A stretch of 41,068 nt of DNA from CAYXRS01 sp964636485. Its GTDB lineage: Bacteria > Gemmatimonadota > Gemmatimonadetes > Gemmatimonadales > Gemmatimonadaceae. The position numbers were made by a program, and so were the translations under genes. Positions 1-7,945 of the stretch are shown here, in pieces. The DNA lies in assembly GCA_964636485.1 (NCBI GenBank), contig CAZWSO010000006.1, forward strand, positions 1-41,068, read 5' to 3'. How positions within the stretch are numbered: position 1 is the stretch's first letter; every line of letters starts with the position of its first letter. The notes beneath the pieces were generated by a model. It saw only the letters and a program-made list of their open reading frames with translations, was not told the origin of the DNA and made no database searches.

Positions 1-21
1 GATTCCATGGTGACTTCATGA
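1..21 (+). CDS. 3' end of an upstream gene (partial)
   Basis: Frame 1 from the first base reads D-S-M-V-T-S and stops with TGA at 19-21, which overlaps the ATG of the next gene in an ATGA junction. This is the usual pattern for coupled genes, so the window probably opens on the last codons of an upstream operon member. In Mla-type loci the gene before the MCE protein is often an ABC ATPase or permease, but seven codons cannot identify it. Confidence 0.3.
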   Translation, partial: DSMVTS

Positions 22-995
22 AACGATCCACGGCCATTACCTGGGACCAACTTCGCGTCGGAGCCCTTCTGCTACTGGGGCTGATTATCCTCATCCTCGC
101 CACCGTGCAGCTTGGCCGAGCGAGCAAGCTGTTCGGCTCACGGTACGAGCTGGTCACGTTCATGCCGGACGCGGCCGGCGTCCGAGTGGGGGGCGGCGTG
201 ACGCTGGCAGGCCAGCTCGCCGGCACGATTCGTCGCATCGACTTCATGCCACCGAGTGTGGACACGGTGCGTAATCTTCGAGTACTGATCGAGGTGGATG
301 AAGCGCTGCGAGAGCAGATCCGTGAGGACTCTCGCGTGCGCCTTCGGACGCGTGGCCTGCTCGGCGACCGGGTAGTGGATATCAGTCCGGGCAGCCCTCG
401 TTTTGCGGCTCTTCAGCCCGGCGACACGATCCAGCTGATCGAGACGGTGGACTACGACGAGGTGCTGACGCAGGCGGCTGGCGCGGTGGGAGATCTGGTG
501 GACCTGACGCGCGATCTGAAGCTGATCACTGGCGGCCTGGTCCGCGGCGAGGGCACAGCAGGGCGGCTTCTGGTGGACCGCTCCATCTACGACCAGATGT
601 CCACTACGCTGAGCGAGCTCAACAGCCTCATCGGGCGCATGCGGCACCCCACTGGTACGTTTGGCCGAATGCTCGATGATCCGACGCTCTACGACCGCCT
701 AACCGATGCGACCGCCTCACTGGACACCGTGCTGCGCCAGGTCAACTCCCATCAGGGCACGCTCGGCCGGCTCCTGCACGACGACACACTCTACACCCGC
801 ATGGTGGGGGTGACGAGCCATGCCGACTCCGTGCTCCGGCTCATGACACAGGGTGATGGCTTTGCCGCGCGTCTGCTCACCGATCAGGAGATGTTCGATC
901 GGCTGAACCAGACGCTCACGCGATTGAACACTATTCTCGAGGACGTGCGCCGCAACCCCGGTCGTTACACGCGCGGCATGGTCAGGGTGTTCTGA
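18..995 (+). CDS. MCE/MlaD family protein, lipid-transport substrate-binding component
   Basis: MCE-domain proteins form periplasmic hexameric rings that carry phospholipids or other hydrophobic substrates between inner and outer membrane, working with an ABC ATPase and permease. The 325-residue protein has an uncleaved membrane anchor at about residues 14-31 (LLLLGLIILILA). The MCE domain spans about 40-125 and includes the typical G-V-R-V-G-G-G-V segment followed by a G-x-I stretch. The C-terminal half holds four copies of a G-T-x-G-R-L-L-x-D-x-x-L-Y-D-R unit starting at residues 179, 213, 247 and 281, a strict 34-residue period. The start overlaps the end of the previous frame (ATGA), and EamA begins 2 bp downstream. 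Family assignment is firm; the substrate is unknown and partner genes lie outside the window. Confidence 0.88.
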   Translation: MKRSTAITWDQLRVGALLLLGLIILILATVQLGRASKLFGSRYELVTFMPDAAGVRVGGGVTLAGQLAGTIRRIDFMPPSVDTVRNLRVLIEVDEALREQIREDSRVRLRTRGLLGDRVVDISPGSPRFAALQPGDTIQLIETVDYDEVLTQAAGAVGDLVDLTRDLKLITGGLVRGEGTAGRLLVDRSIYDQMSTTLSELNSLIGRMRHPTGTFGRMLDDPTLYDRLTDATASLDTVLRQVNSHQGTLGRLLHDDTLYTRMVGVTSHADSVLRLMTQGDGFAARLLTDQEMFDRLNQTLTRLNTILEDVRRNPGRYTRGMVRVF

Positions 996-997
996 GC

Positions 998-1918
998 GTG
1001 CCTGTTGGGTGGCAGCGTCCGGCCGTCATTCTCCTGCTCGCACTGGTGGGAATATCGGTCGCGGCGCCGCTCATCCGTCTGAGCGAAGCTCACCCGGTGG
1101 CGATCGCCATCTGGCGGCTCGGCCTTGCACTTGCCGTCATTCTCGCGTTCCTGACGCGCGCCCGTGGCTGGCGCCAGTGGGCACGGCTCAGGCGGAAGGA
1201 CCTCACGCTCACGATTCTCGCGGGAGTGATGCTGGCGCTGCACTTCTGGGCATGGAATACGTCTATCGGGCTGACCAGCATCGCCGCCTCCGTGGTCCTG
1301 GTGAACGTCCAGCCGCTAATCGTAGCCGTGGTTTCGGCGCTCTGGCTAAGGGAAGCGCCTACGCCCCGGCAGTGGAGTGGTATCGGCGTCGCCATGGCCG
1401 GGGTGGTGGTGATCGCGATCACGGGAGCACCAGCGGCAATGGCTGCGGTAGGCGGCCGCGCTCCCCTCGGCAACGCTCTCGCGTTACTCGGTGCTCTTAC
1501 GGCCGCCCTCTACTACCTTGCGGGGCGGCGCCTGCGCCAGGAGCTGGACCTCTGGCCGTACGTGACGCTGGTTTACGGTGCCGCGCTCATGACGCTGGTT
1601 CTGATCGCTTTCGTAGGCCGCGTGCCTGTGCTCGGTCAACCGCCGCGCGAGCTGGCCATCTTTGCGGGACTGGCCATTGGCCCCATGCTGCTGGGACATA
1701 CCGGCTTCAACTGGGCGTTGCGTTATCTTCCGGCGTACGTGGTCAGCCTCACCGTGCTCGGGGAGCCCGTCGGTGCCACGCTGCTGGGCGCCGTTCTCCC
1801 CGGCATACGCGAAGTACCGCCGATGCTCACAGTCATTGGTGGTGTACTTGTGCTCAGTGGAATCGTGTGGGCTGTGCCGCCGGGGTCTGCCGTGCGGGAG
1901 AGAGCCGTGTCGTCATGA
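998..1918 (+). CDS. EamA/DMT family membrane transporter
   Basis: A 306-residue integral membrane protein of the drug/metabolite transporter superfamily. It shows two tandem EamA repeats of about five membrane helices each (roughly residues 7-140 and 155-295). A characteristic stretch (WAWNTSIGLTSIAASVVL) lies near the end of helix 3 and the start of helix 4 of the first half. Such proteins usually export amino acids or other small metabolites. The start is GTG at 998, 2 bp after the MCE gene stop. The stop overlaps the asparaginase ATG (ATGA), so the two are probably translationally coupled. Coupling to an asparaginase hints at an amino-acid-related substrate, but that is inference from context only. 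Confidence 0.85.
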   Translation: MPVGWQRPAVILLLALVGISVAAPLIRLSEAHPVAIAIWRLGLALAVILAFLTRARGWRQWARLRRKDLTLTILAGVMLALHFWAWNTSIGLTSIAASVVLVNVQPLIVAVVSALWLREAPTPRQWSGIGVAMAGVVVIAITGAPAAMAAVGGRAPLGNALALLGALTAALYYLAGRRLRQELDLWPYVTLVYGAALMTLVLIAFVGRVPVLGQPPRELAIFAGLAIGPMLLGHTGFNWALRYLPAYVVSLTVLGEPVGATLLGAVLPGIREVPPMLTVIGGVLVLSGIVWAVPPGSAVRERAVSS

Positions 1919-2904
1919 AGCGCTACGTTCTGGACGTGCTGGTTTCGCGCGGCGGGATCACCGAGTCTCGCCACCGGGTGCACGCGGTTGTGTCCGACGA
2001 ACGCGGCACATGGTGCGCTGGTTCAGGTGATCCGGAGATCTTCACATGCTTTCGTTCGTGCGCCAAGCCGTTCCAGCTCCTCCCATTCATTGAGGCGGGC
2101 AAGGCTGACGAGGTGCGGTGGGGGGATGATGAGCTCGCGCTCGCGTGCGCATCCCATGGAGGAGAACCCGAACACGTAGAGGTCGCGACTGCCATGCTCG
2201 CATCGGTGGCGCTGGAGGAGGGCGATCTTGCCTGCGGTCCGCACGAGCCGCTGTCGCGACGGGGCTCGCGTATCCTTCGCGACGTCGCCGAACGGCCCAC
2301 GCGGCTGCACAACAACTGCTCCGGAAAGCATGCAGCGATGCTGGCTTTCGCGCGCGCCTCCGGATGGCCGGCGCTCGGCTACCAGTGTAGTGTACATCCT
2401 GTGCAGCAGCGCGCGCTGGAGACGGTCGCCGGGTGGACGGGTATCGCTCCGCACGACCTCGAGCAAAGCGTGGATGGCTGCGGCGTGGTGGCCTTTGGGT
2501 TGCCGCTGCACGCCATGGCCCGGGCTTTCGCCAGGATTGGCGCCGCTGCGGCACGCGGCGAGGAGGTGCCGGCGCGCATCCTCGGAGCCATGCGGTCGAG
2601 ACCCTTCCTCGTTGGCGGTACCGATCGGTTCGATACCGTACTGATCGAAGAAACGGGGGGACGCGTGATCTCCAAGGTCGGTGCCGAAGGTGTGCACTGC
2701 GTCACCATATCCGACGCTGGCCTCGGCTTCGCCATCAAGGTGGAAGACGGCGCCAGTCGCGCACAACATCCTGCCGTGCTCCGCCTGCTTCAGCACCTCG
2801 GCGCCATTCCCGAGGTTCTGCCACCGCGGCTCGCGTCATTTCTGAGGACTCCGGTGCAGAATACGCGGGGCGAGATCGTTGGCGAGGTCGAGCCGGCAGA
2901 ATGA
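1915..2904 (+). CDS. L-asparaginase, Rhizobium etli type (asparaginase II family)
   Basis: Hydrolyses L-asparagine to aspartate and ammonia. The protein (329 aa from ATG 1915) belongs to the asparaginase_II family typified by R. etli ReAV, which is unrelated to the E. coli AnsA/AnsB fold. The ReAV active-site and metal residues are present at nearly the same numbering: the S48-x-x-K51 pair in SCAKPFQ, S80 in ACASHGG, C135 and K138 in NNCSGKHAAML, and D187 and C189 in VDGCGV. A lysine at about 254 (ISKVGAEG) probably matches ReAV Lys263. No signal peptide is seen, so it is probably cytoplasmic. I chose ATG 1915 because it forms an ATGA overlap with the EamA stop; the same frame stays open much further upstream but only as a shadow of the EamA gene. 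Confidence 0.9.
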   Translation: MKRYVLDVLVSRGGITESRHRVHAVVSDERGTWCAGSGDPEIFTCFRSCAKPFQLLPFIEAGKADEVRWGDDELALACASHGGEPEHVEVATAMLASVALEEGDLACGPHEPLSRRGSRILRDVAERPTRLHNNCSGKHAAMLAFARASGWPALGYQCSVHPVQQRALETVAGWTGIAPHDLEQSVDGCGVVAFGLPLHAMARAFARIGAAAARGEEVPARILGAMRSRPFLVGGTDRFDTVLIEETGGRVISKVGAEGVHCVTISDAGLGFAIKVEDGASRAQHPAVLRLLQHLGAIPEVLPPRLASFLRTPVQNTRGEIVGEVEPAE

Positions 2905-2947
2905 GCATCTGGCGCCGCTTCCTTTTGCCACGCCCCGCCACCCTCTG

Positions 2948-3598
2948 ATGCCGCAGACCGAACCGCAACTGCAGATCATTCCACTTCCCGATCGCGCCAC
3001 TCTCGAGTTGATCCGGTTCGCAATCGCGATCGCGGTCGCGGATGAAATGGCGCTGCGCGCCGGAGCAGTGAGGGCGTTCGAGGCGGGCGTGCCGGTGGAC
3101 TGGTTGGAGGAGCTGCTCCTGCAATCATATCTGTTCGTTGGCTTCCCGCGCGCGCTCAACGCGGTCCGAGAGTGGCGTCGCGCATCGGGGCTTGCGGCGA
3201 CCGAGGAAGATGAAGGAGAGGACAGCACCCGGATCGCGGAGTGGATCGAGCGCGGCGAACGGACGTGTGAAATCGTCTACGGCTCAATGTACGAAAAACT
3301 GCGGCGGAATATTCGTGAGCTGCACCCGGCGCTCGATGCGTGGATGATCGCCGAGGGCTACGGCAAGGTGCTCGGCCGGCACGGACTCGATCTCGCGCGG
3401 CGCGAGCTGTGTATTGTGGCCACGTGTGCTGTTCACCGACAGGATCGCCAGCTGCACTCGCACTTTTATGGGGCGCTGCACGCCGGCGCCTCACCGGAGG
3501 CCGTCGAGGCGGTACTGGAGCTTTGCAGCGAGTATCTGCCTGCAGAGGATCTGAACCGCAGCAGGCGCCTCTGGGAGCGCGTCCGGAGCCGGTCGTGA
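2948..3598 (+). CDS. carboxymuconolactone decarboxylase-like (AhpD-fold) protein
   Basis: A 216-residue alpha-helical protein whose C-terminal half (ARRELCIVATCAVHRQDRQL, then LHAGASPEAVEAVLE) is typical of the CMD/AhpD-like family. The AhpD Cys-x-x-Cys redox pair is not present: the two cysteines (C-I-V-A-T-C) are five apart and followed by H three residues later. It may therefore not be a peroxidase partner. An N-terminal half with LLLQSYLFVGFPRALNA resembles the other CMD repeat, so this may be a double CMD protein. I chose ATG 2948 because it removes a non-conserved extension; an upstream in-frame start near 2879 overlaps the asparaginase. Its stop overlaps the GTG of obg. Substrate unknown. 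Confidence 0.78.
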   Translation: MPQTEPQLQIIPLPDRATLELIRFAIAIAVADEMALRAGAVRAFEAGVPVDWLEELLLQSYLFVGFPRALNAVREWRRASGLAATEEDEGEDSTRIAEWIERGERTCEIVYGSMYEKLRRNIRELHPALDAWMIAEGYGKVLGRHGLDLARRELCIVATCAVHRQDRQLHSHFYGALHAGASPEAVEAVLELCSEYLPAEDLNRSRRLWERVRSRS

Positions 3599-4620
3599 AC
3601 TCGTTCATCGACCGTGTGGTGATACGCGTGGAGGCGGGCACCGGTGGATCGGGCGCCACGTCGTTCCGGCGGGAATATCGAGTCCCTATGGGGGGACCGG
3701 ATGGCGGCGACGGTGGCCACGGCGGGAACGTGTTCGTTCGCGGCGACGCAAATCTTGCGACGCTCCTGGACTATACGTATCGCACCCGCTGGGTGGCGAG
3801 TCGTGGCGAGCACGGGCAGGGTTCCAACAAGACCGGACGTTCCGGTAATGACATCGTTCTTCCCGTGCCACCTGGCACCGTCATCCGCGATGCCGACAGC
3901 GGCCAGGTCATTGGCGAGGTGCTGGTCGAGGGTGCGGAGCTGGTGATCGCCCGTGGCGGCCGCGGTGGGAAGGGCAATGCCTTCTTCGCTACCGCCACGC
4001 ATCAGGCGCCACGCGAGTGGCAGCCGGGCGAGGAAGGGGAACGTCGCAACATCGAGCTGGAATTGAAGCTCATTGCCGACGTCGGGCTGGTTGGACAACC
4101 GAATGCCGGAAAGTCCACCCTGCTGTCGGTGATCTCCGCGGCGCACCCGAAGATTGCCGATTACCCGTTCACCACGCTGTCGCCAAACCTTGGCGTCGTC
4201 CCGCTGCCCGGCCACCGCACCTTCGTCGTCGCTGACATACCCGGAATCATCGAGGGTGCACACGAAGGGCGCGGACTGGGATTGCAATTCCTTCGGCATA
4301 TCGAACGGACGCGGATTCTCGCATTTCTGATACCGGTCGACGCCATGGATTGGCAGGCGGAATACGATGCGCTTCGACATGAGCTCCGGAGCTACTCAGA
4401 AGAGCTCGCGGGCAAGCCGCACTGCGTCGTGTTCACGAAGATGGACTTGTTGGGGGATGAGGAACCGCCTCCCATTGAAGCGCCTCAGGCCTTCGGCGTT
4501 TTCACCATCAGCGCCGCAGCACGGCAGGGGCTTGATGCGCTCCTTGGTGCACTCTGGACGGAGCTTCTGCGCCTGAGGAAGGCGGATGAGCGGCGGAACG
4601 AGGACGCACTGCAACCCTGA
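3595..4620 (+). CDS. obg: GTPase Obg/CgtA
   Basis: Ribosome-associated GTPase needed for late 50S subunit assembly and stress signalling. The 341-residue protein has the glycine-rich Obg fold (about 1-158, GGSGATSFRREYRVPMGGPD near the start). The G domain follows, with P-loop GQPNAGKST (167-175), switch II D-I-P-G-I (224-228), N/TKxD as TKMD (281-284) and a G5 SAA. The optional OCT domain is absent, as in many bacteria. GTG 3595 was chosen because the protein then starts exactly at the conserved VNSFIDRVVI motif and overlaps the preceding stop (GTGA), with a GGAG sequence about 7 nt upstream. dprA begins inside its last 35 bp. Confidence 0.97.
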   Translation: MNSFIDRVVIRVEAGTGGSGATSFRREYRVPMGGPDGGDGGHGGNVFVRGDANLATLLDYTYRTRWVASRGEHGQGSNKTGRSGNDIVLPVPPGTVIRDADSGQVIGEVLVEGAELVIARGGRGGKGNAFFATATHQAPREWQPGEEGERRNIELELKLIADVGLVGQPNAGKSTLLSVISAAHPKIADYPFTTLSPNLGVVPLPGHRTFVVADIPGIIEGAHEGRGLGLQFLRHIERTRILAFLIPVDAMDWQAEYDALRHELRSYSEELAGKPHCVVFTKMDLLGDEEPPPIEAPQAFGVFTISAAARQGLDALLGALWTELLRLRKADERRNEDALQP

Positions 4621-5647
4621 CGATGCCGCGCGGCGTAGCGCGCTGGTGCTTTCCCTGATCCCCGGGATCGGACCTGTGCGGCGCCGCGAATTGGTCGAAC
4701 GATTCGGTACCGTTGAGCGCGCGTTGGATGCCTCCGCCTCGCCGGCGGCACGCAGGACAGCAGCCTCGGCGGCCACAGAGGTACTCGACCGCGCAGGCGC
4801 GCTTGGCGCCCGTGTCCTCTTTCCCGAGGACGAGGAATTTCCGGCCGGGATGCGCGATCTGAGCAGCTGTCCCGCGGCGCTGTTTGCCCTGGGCGACCTC
4901 GAGCTGCTGAACCGTCCTTGCGCGGCCATCGTCGGGACCCGAGCAGCCACCCCTTATGGTGCACGGGTAACTCGCGCGGTGGCGAACGGATTGGCAGAAC
5001 GCGGTGTGGTGGTGGTCAGCGGAATGGCGCGGGGCATCGATGCCGTGGCGCACCGCTGTGCTCTGGAGGTGGGCGGCGGCACCATCGCCGTGCTTGGCAC
5101 CGGCATCGACGTCGTATACCCACGCGGCCACCGCGCGCTCCAGGATGACATCGGAGCGCGGGGGTTGCTTCTTTCAGAGGAACTTCCCGGCGAGCGGGCA
5201 GACGGCGGGTCCTTCCCGCGGCGGAATCGGCTCATCGCGGCCCAGGCGCAGGTGACGATCGTGATCGAAGCCGGCATTCGCAGCGGAGCTCTGATTACAG
5301 CAAATCATGCGCTGGAGCTGGGACGGACGGTGGCGGCCGTACCTGGCGCCATCGACTCCCCGACGAGCGCCGGTAGCAACATGCTCATTCGCGATGGCGC
5401 GATCGTGATCGCGGAGCTCGCAGATGCGTTGTCGTTGTTCGGGCTTTCCGGTGTGCGAGCCGCACCGGTGCTTACCCAGGCAACTGAGCGGGTGGTATGG
5501 GAGGCACTCGCCGCGGGCGATGTCGATCCGGACAGCCTGGCAGCACTGGCTGGTCTGACGGAGCGCGAGTGTCTGACGGCACTGTCCGCACTCGAGCTTG
5601 CCGGATTGGTCGCGTTCGGCGTGGCCGGAGAGGTGAGGAGGAGGTAG
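4586..5647 (+). CDS. dprA: DNA-processing protein DprA (Smf)
   Basis: Loads RecA onto incoming single-stranded DNA during natural transformation and protects it. The 353-residue protein has an N-terminal helix-hairpin-helix-like segment (LSLIPGIGPVRRRELVERFG). The Rossmann-like DprA core follows (AIVGTRAATPYG, VVVSGMARGIDAVAHR, AVLGTGIDVVYPRGH, SFPRRNRLIA, SGALITANHALELGR, AVPGAIDSPTSAGSN). The C-terminus is a winged-helix-like domain (LAALAGLTERECLTALSALELAGLV). ATG 4586 overlaps obg by 35 bp; an in-frame GTG at 4646 would cut into the conserved N-terminus. No other competence gene is in the window, so competence cannot be inferred from this alone. Confidence 0.95.
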   Translation: MSGGTRTHCNPDDAARRSALVLSLIPGIGPVRRRELVERFGTVERALDASASPAARRTAASAATEVLDRAGALGARVLFPEDEEFPAGMRDLSSCPAALFALGDLELLNRPCAAIVGTRAATPYGARVTRAVANGLAERGVVVVSGMARGIDAVAHRCALEVGGGTIAVLGTGIDVVYPRGHRALQDDIGARGLLLSEELPGERADGGSFPRRNRLIAAQAQVTIVIEAGIRSGALITANHALELGRTVAAVPGAIDSPTSAGSNMLIRDGAIVIAELADALSLFGLSGVRAAPVLTQATERVVWEALAAGDVDPDSLAALAGLTERECLTALSALELAGLVAFGVAGEVRRR

Positions 5648-5695
5648 GGCGTGGGATCGGCACGCTCAACCCCGCCAGGGTGTACCTTCCCTGAG

Positions 5696-6865
5696 ATGCC
5701 TGCCCGACACCTCTACACCCACGTGCCGTTCTGTGCCCGCCGGTGCTCCTACTGTGATTTCGCGATTGCAGTGCGGCGGTACGTTCCCGTGGACGAGTTC
5801 CTGACGACACTTGAGCGGGAGCTTGCTATGAGAGTGCCGGATCCGATCGAAGCGGACACGGTGTACCTCGGTGGAGGTACGCCGTCGATGCTGGGATCGG
5901 CAGGTATCTCGCGCCTCCTCGACCTCGTCAATCGCTTCGTGCGCCTTGCTGATGGCGCTGAGGTAACGATGGAGGCCAATCCGGACGACGTCACTTCCGA
6001 CGCAGCTCAGGGCTGGTGTGATGCGGGGGTGACTCGTGTTTCGCTGGGCACGCAATCGTTCGACTCCGGCGCGCTCGTGTGGATGCATCGTACGCACAAG
6101 AGTTGGCAGAATGCGATAGCTGTGGAGCGGCTTCGGGAAGCTGGCATCCAGTCGATCTCCCTGGACCTGATCTTCGCCCTTCCTGAGGCGTTGCGCCGTG
6201 ACTGGGAACGAGATCTTGACGCCGCCCTGGCGCTTAGCCCCGACCACCTCTCGCTCTATGGACTCACCGTGGAGCCAGCCACGCCGCTGGCCCGATGGGT
6301 GTCGCGCGGCAGCACGGTCGAGGCGCCCGAGGAGCGCTTCGAGGGGGAGTTTCTTCGTGCCGATGAGGTCCTCACGTCGTCAGGATACGAGCACTATGAG
6401 GTTTCGAACTATGCGCTCCCGGGTGCGCGGTCGCGGCACAACTCCTGTTACTGGTCGCGGGCACCTTACCTGGGAACCGGACCTTCGGCACACTCCTTCG
6501 ACGGGCGCATGCGGTGCTGGAATGTTGCCCCGTACGCCGAATGGGTACGTCGGCTGGGCGATGGCAGGAGCGCCCAGGCGGGGGAGGAGATCTTGAGCGC
6601 GGAGAACGTCGAGGCAGAGAGCATATATCTCGGTCTCCGGACCGATAGAGGGATCGTGATCGACCAGTTTGGTGGCAACTCGCGGTCGCCCTTCACGGAA
6701 CTCGACACCATGACGGCACCACTTTTGGAGCGGGTAGCGCCATGGATAACTGCCGGGTGGGCAGTGTTGGAGGAGGAACGGCTCCGGCTTACACCGCGCG
6801 GCTGGCTGCGACTGGACGCCTTGGCGTCGGACTTGACACAGGCCGCAAGTCGTTTGTATATTTAG
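5696..6865 (+). CDS. hemW: radical SAM protein HemW (oxygen-independent coproporphyrinogen oxidase-like)
   Basis: HemW is a radical SAM heme chaperone related to HemN but usually lacking coproporphyrinogen oxidase activity. From ATG 5696 the protein is 389 residues. It begins MPARHLYTHVPFC, followed by the 4Fe-4S Cys-x3-Cys-x2-Cys motif (C13, C17, C20) and a GGGTPS SAM-binding segment. The cysteine spacing matches HemW/HemN, and the lack of a long N-terminal HemN extension favours HemW. A second possible start is GTG 5651, which has a much better Shine-Dalgarno sequence (AGGAGGAGG ending about 8 nt upstream) and would add 15 unconserved residues (GSARSTPPGC). The last codons of hemW contain the hrcA promoter. 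Confidence 0.92.
   Translation: MPARHLYTHVPFCARRCSYCDFAIAVRRYVPVDEFLTTLERELAMRVPDPIEADTVYLGGGTPSMLGSAGISRLLDLVNRFVRLADGAEVTMEANPDDVTSDAAQGWCDAGVTRVSLGTQSFDSGALVWMHRTHKSWQNAIAVERLREAGIQSISLDLIFALPEALRRDWERDLDAALALSPDHLSLYGLTVEPATPLARWVSRGSTVEAPEERFEGEFLRADEVLTSSGYEHYEVSNYALPGARSRHNSCYWSRAPYLGTGPSAHSFDGRMRCWNVAPYAEWVRRLGDGRSAQAGEEILSAENVEAESIYLGLRTDRGIVIDQFGGNSRSPFTELDTMTAPLLERVAPWITAGWAVLEEERLRLTPRGWLRLDALASDLTQAASRLYI
6833..6862 (+). promoter_or_regulatory. sigma70-type promoter of hrcA, predicting a leaderless mRNA
   Basis: TTGACA at 6833-6838, an 18-bp spacer, and TATATT at 6857-6862, all inside the end of hemW. The expected transcription start is about 7 nt after the -10 box, at 6869-6870, which is the A of the hrcA ATG (6870). 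There is no Shine-Dalgarno sequence. An inverted repeat AAGTC (6847-6851) / GACTT (6865-6869) brackets the -10 box and could be an operator. A canonical CIRCE element is not present. Confidence 0.75.
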
Positions 6866-6869
6866 ACTT

Positions 6870-7913
6870 ATGAACTATCCCCAGCTCACTGACCGCGAAC
6901 GGCGCGTTCTGGAGGCAGTCATCCGGGCGTACGTGGAAACGGCCGAGCCGGCCGGCTCCCGCCTGATTTCGCGTCGCTTCGGGCTCGGGGTGTCGCCCGC
7001 TACCGTGCGGAACACGATGAGCGATCTGGAGGACAAGGGGTTCCTTTACCACCCCCACACGTCCGCGGGCCGCGTTCCAACGGACCTGGCGTACAGAGTC
7101 TACGTGGATTCGCTCATGCACATGCGCCCGCTCAACGAGCAGGCTCGCGAGCGAATGATCGAGGAGCTGGCCACAGGCGGCAGCGCTATCGAGTCGATTC
7201 TGCGCCGTGCGGCCCTGATGCTCGGTGTGCTGACGCAGGAGCTCGGCGTGGCTGTGGGCCCCCGATTGGAGGAAGCCAGGCTCGAGCGGCTGGAGCTGAT
7301 CCGCCTCTCGTCCGAGCGGATTCTGCTGGTGTTGCGGCTCGCTGGGGGCTCAGCGCAAAGCATCTTCGTCGAGGTACCTGGGGAAATCGCTGAGAAGGCG
7401 CTCGCCGAGGTGTCAGTGGTGCTCAATGAGCGACTGGCGGGGCTCACCCTTCGTGAGATTCGCGGAACGATTCCAGGGCGCCTGCGCGACGCGACGGCAG
7501 AGGGCGCGGCGGGTGAGCTTCTCAACATCTTCATTCAGGAAGGCGACCAGCTTTTCGGGGTACAGGGCGACGGCTCTGCCGACGGAATCGTCCTCGGGCA
7601 GACCTCCATGCTGGCCGAGCAGCCGGAGTTTGCAAGCGGAGAGAAGCTGCGCCGACTGCTCGCGCTTACGGATCGGCCTGAGCGGCTGGGTGAGCTGCTA
7701 CGGGGACAGGGAGCGAGACCTGGCATCTCGGTCACTATTGGCGCGGAGAACGCCGATCCCGGTTTCAGCGAGTTCACCATCGTGACCGCTGAGTACCGGG
7801 TGGGTGCGCTGAACGGCGTCATCGGCGTCATCGGTCCTACGCGAATGCCGTATGACAAGGTCATCTCCCTGGTGACCCACACTTCGAGTCTGGTGAACGA
7901 CCTGCTCGACTGA
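6870..7913 (+). CDS. hrcA: heat-inducible transcription repressor HrcA
   Basis: HrcA represses class I heat-shock genes by binding CIRCE operators and depends on GroEL for activity. The 347-residue protein has the N-terminal winged-helix domain (LTDRERRVLEAVIRAYVE, then SPATVRNTMSDLEDKGFL and HTSAGRVPTD), the hallmark of the family. The GAF-like and dimerisation regions follow, including EQPEF and LPYDK-like segments (MPYDKVISLVTHTSSLVNDLL at the end). It is probably translated from a leaderless transcript. dnaJ follows after 32 bp, without the grpE and dnaK genes that usually separate them. No CIRCE is visible in the window, so its targets here are unclear. Confidence 0.95.
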   Translation: MNYPQLTDRERRVLEAVIRAYVETAEPAGSRLISRRFGLGVSPATVRNTMSDLEDKGFLYHPHTSAGRVPTDLAYRVYVDSLMHMRPLNEQARERMIEELATGGSAIESILRRAALMLGVLTQELGVAVGPRLEEARLERLELIRLSSERILLVLRLAGGSAQSIFVEVPGEIAEKALAEVSVVLNERLAGLTLREIRGTIPGRLRDATAEGAAGELLNIFIQEGDQLFGVQGDGSADGIVLGQTSMLAEQPEFASGEKLRRLLALTDRPERLGELLRGQGARPGISVTIGAENADPGFSEFTIVTAEYRVGALNGVIGVIGPTRMPYDKVISLVTHTSSLVNDLLD

Positions 7914-7945
7914 GTCCATCACATCAGGCATATCGAATACGACGA

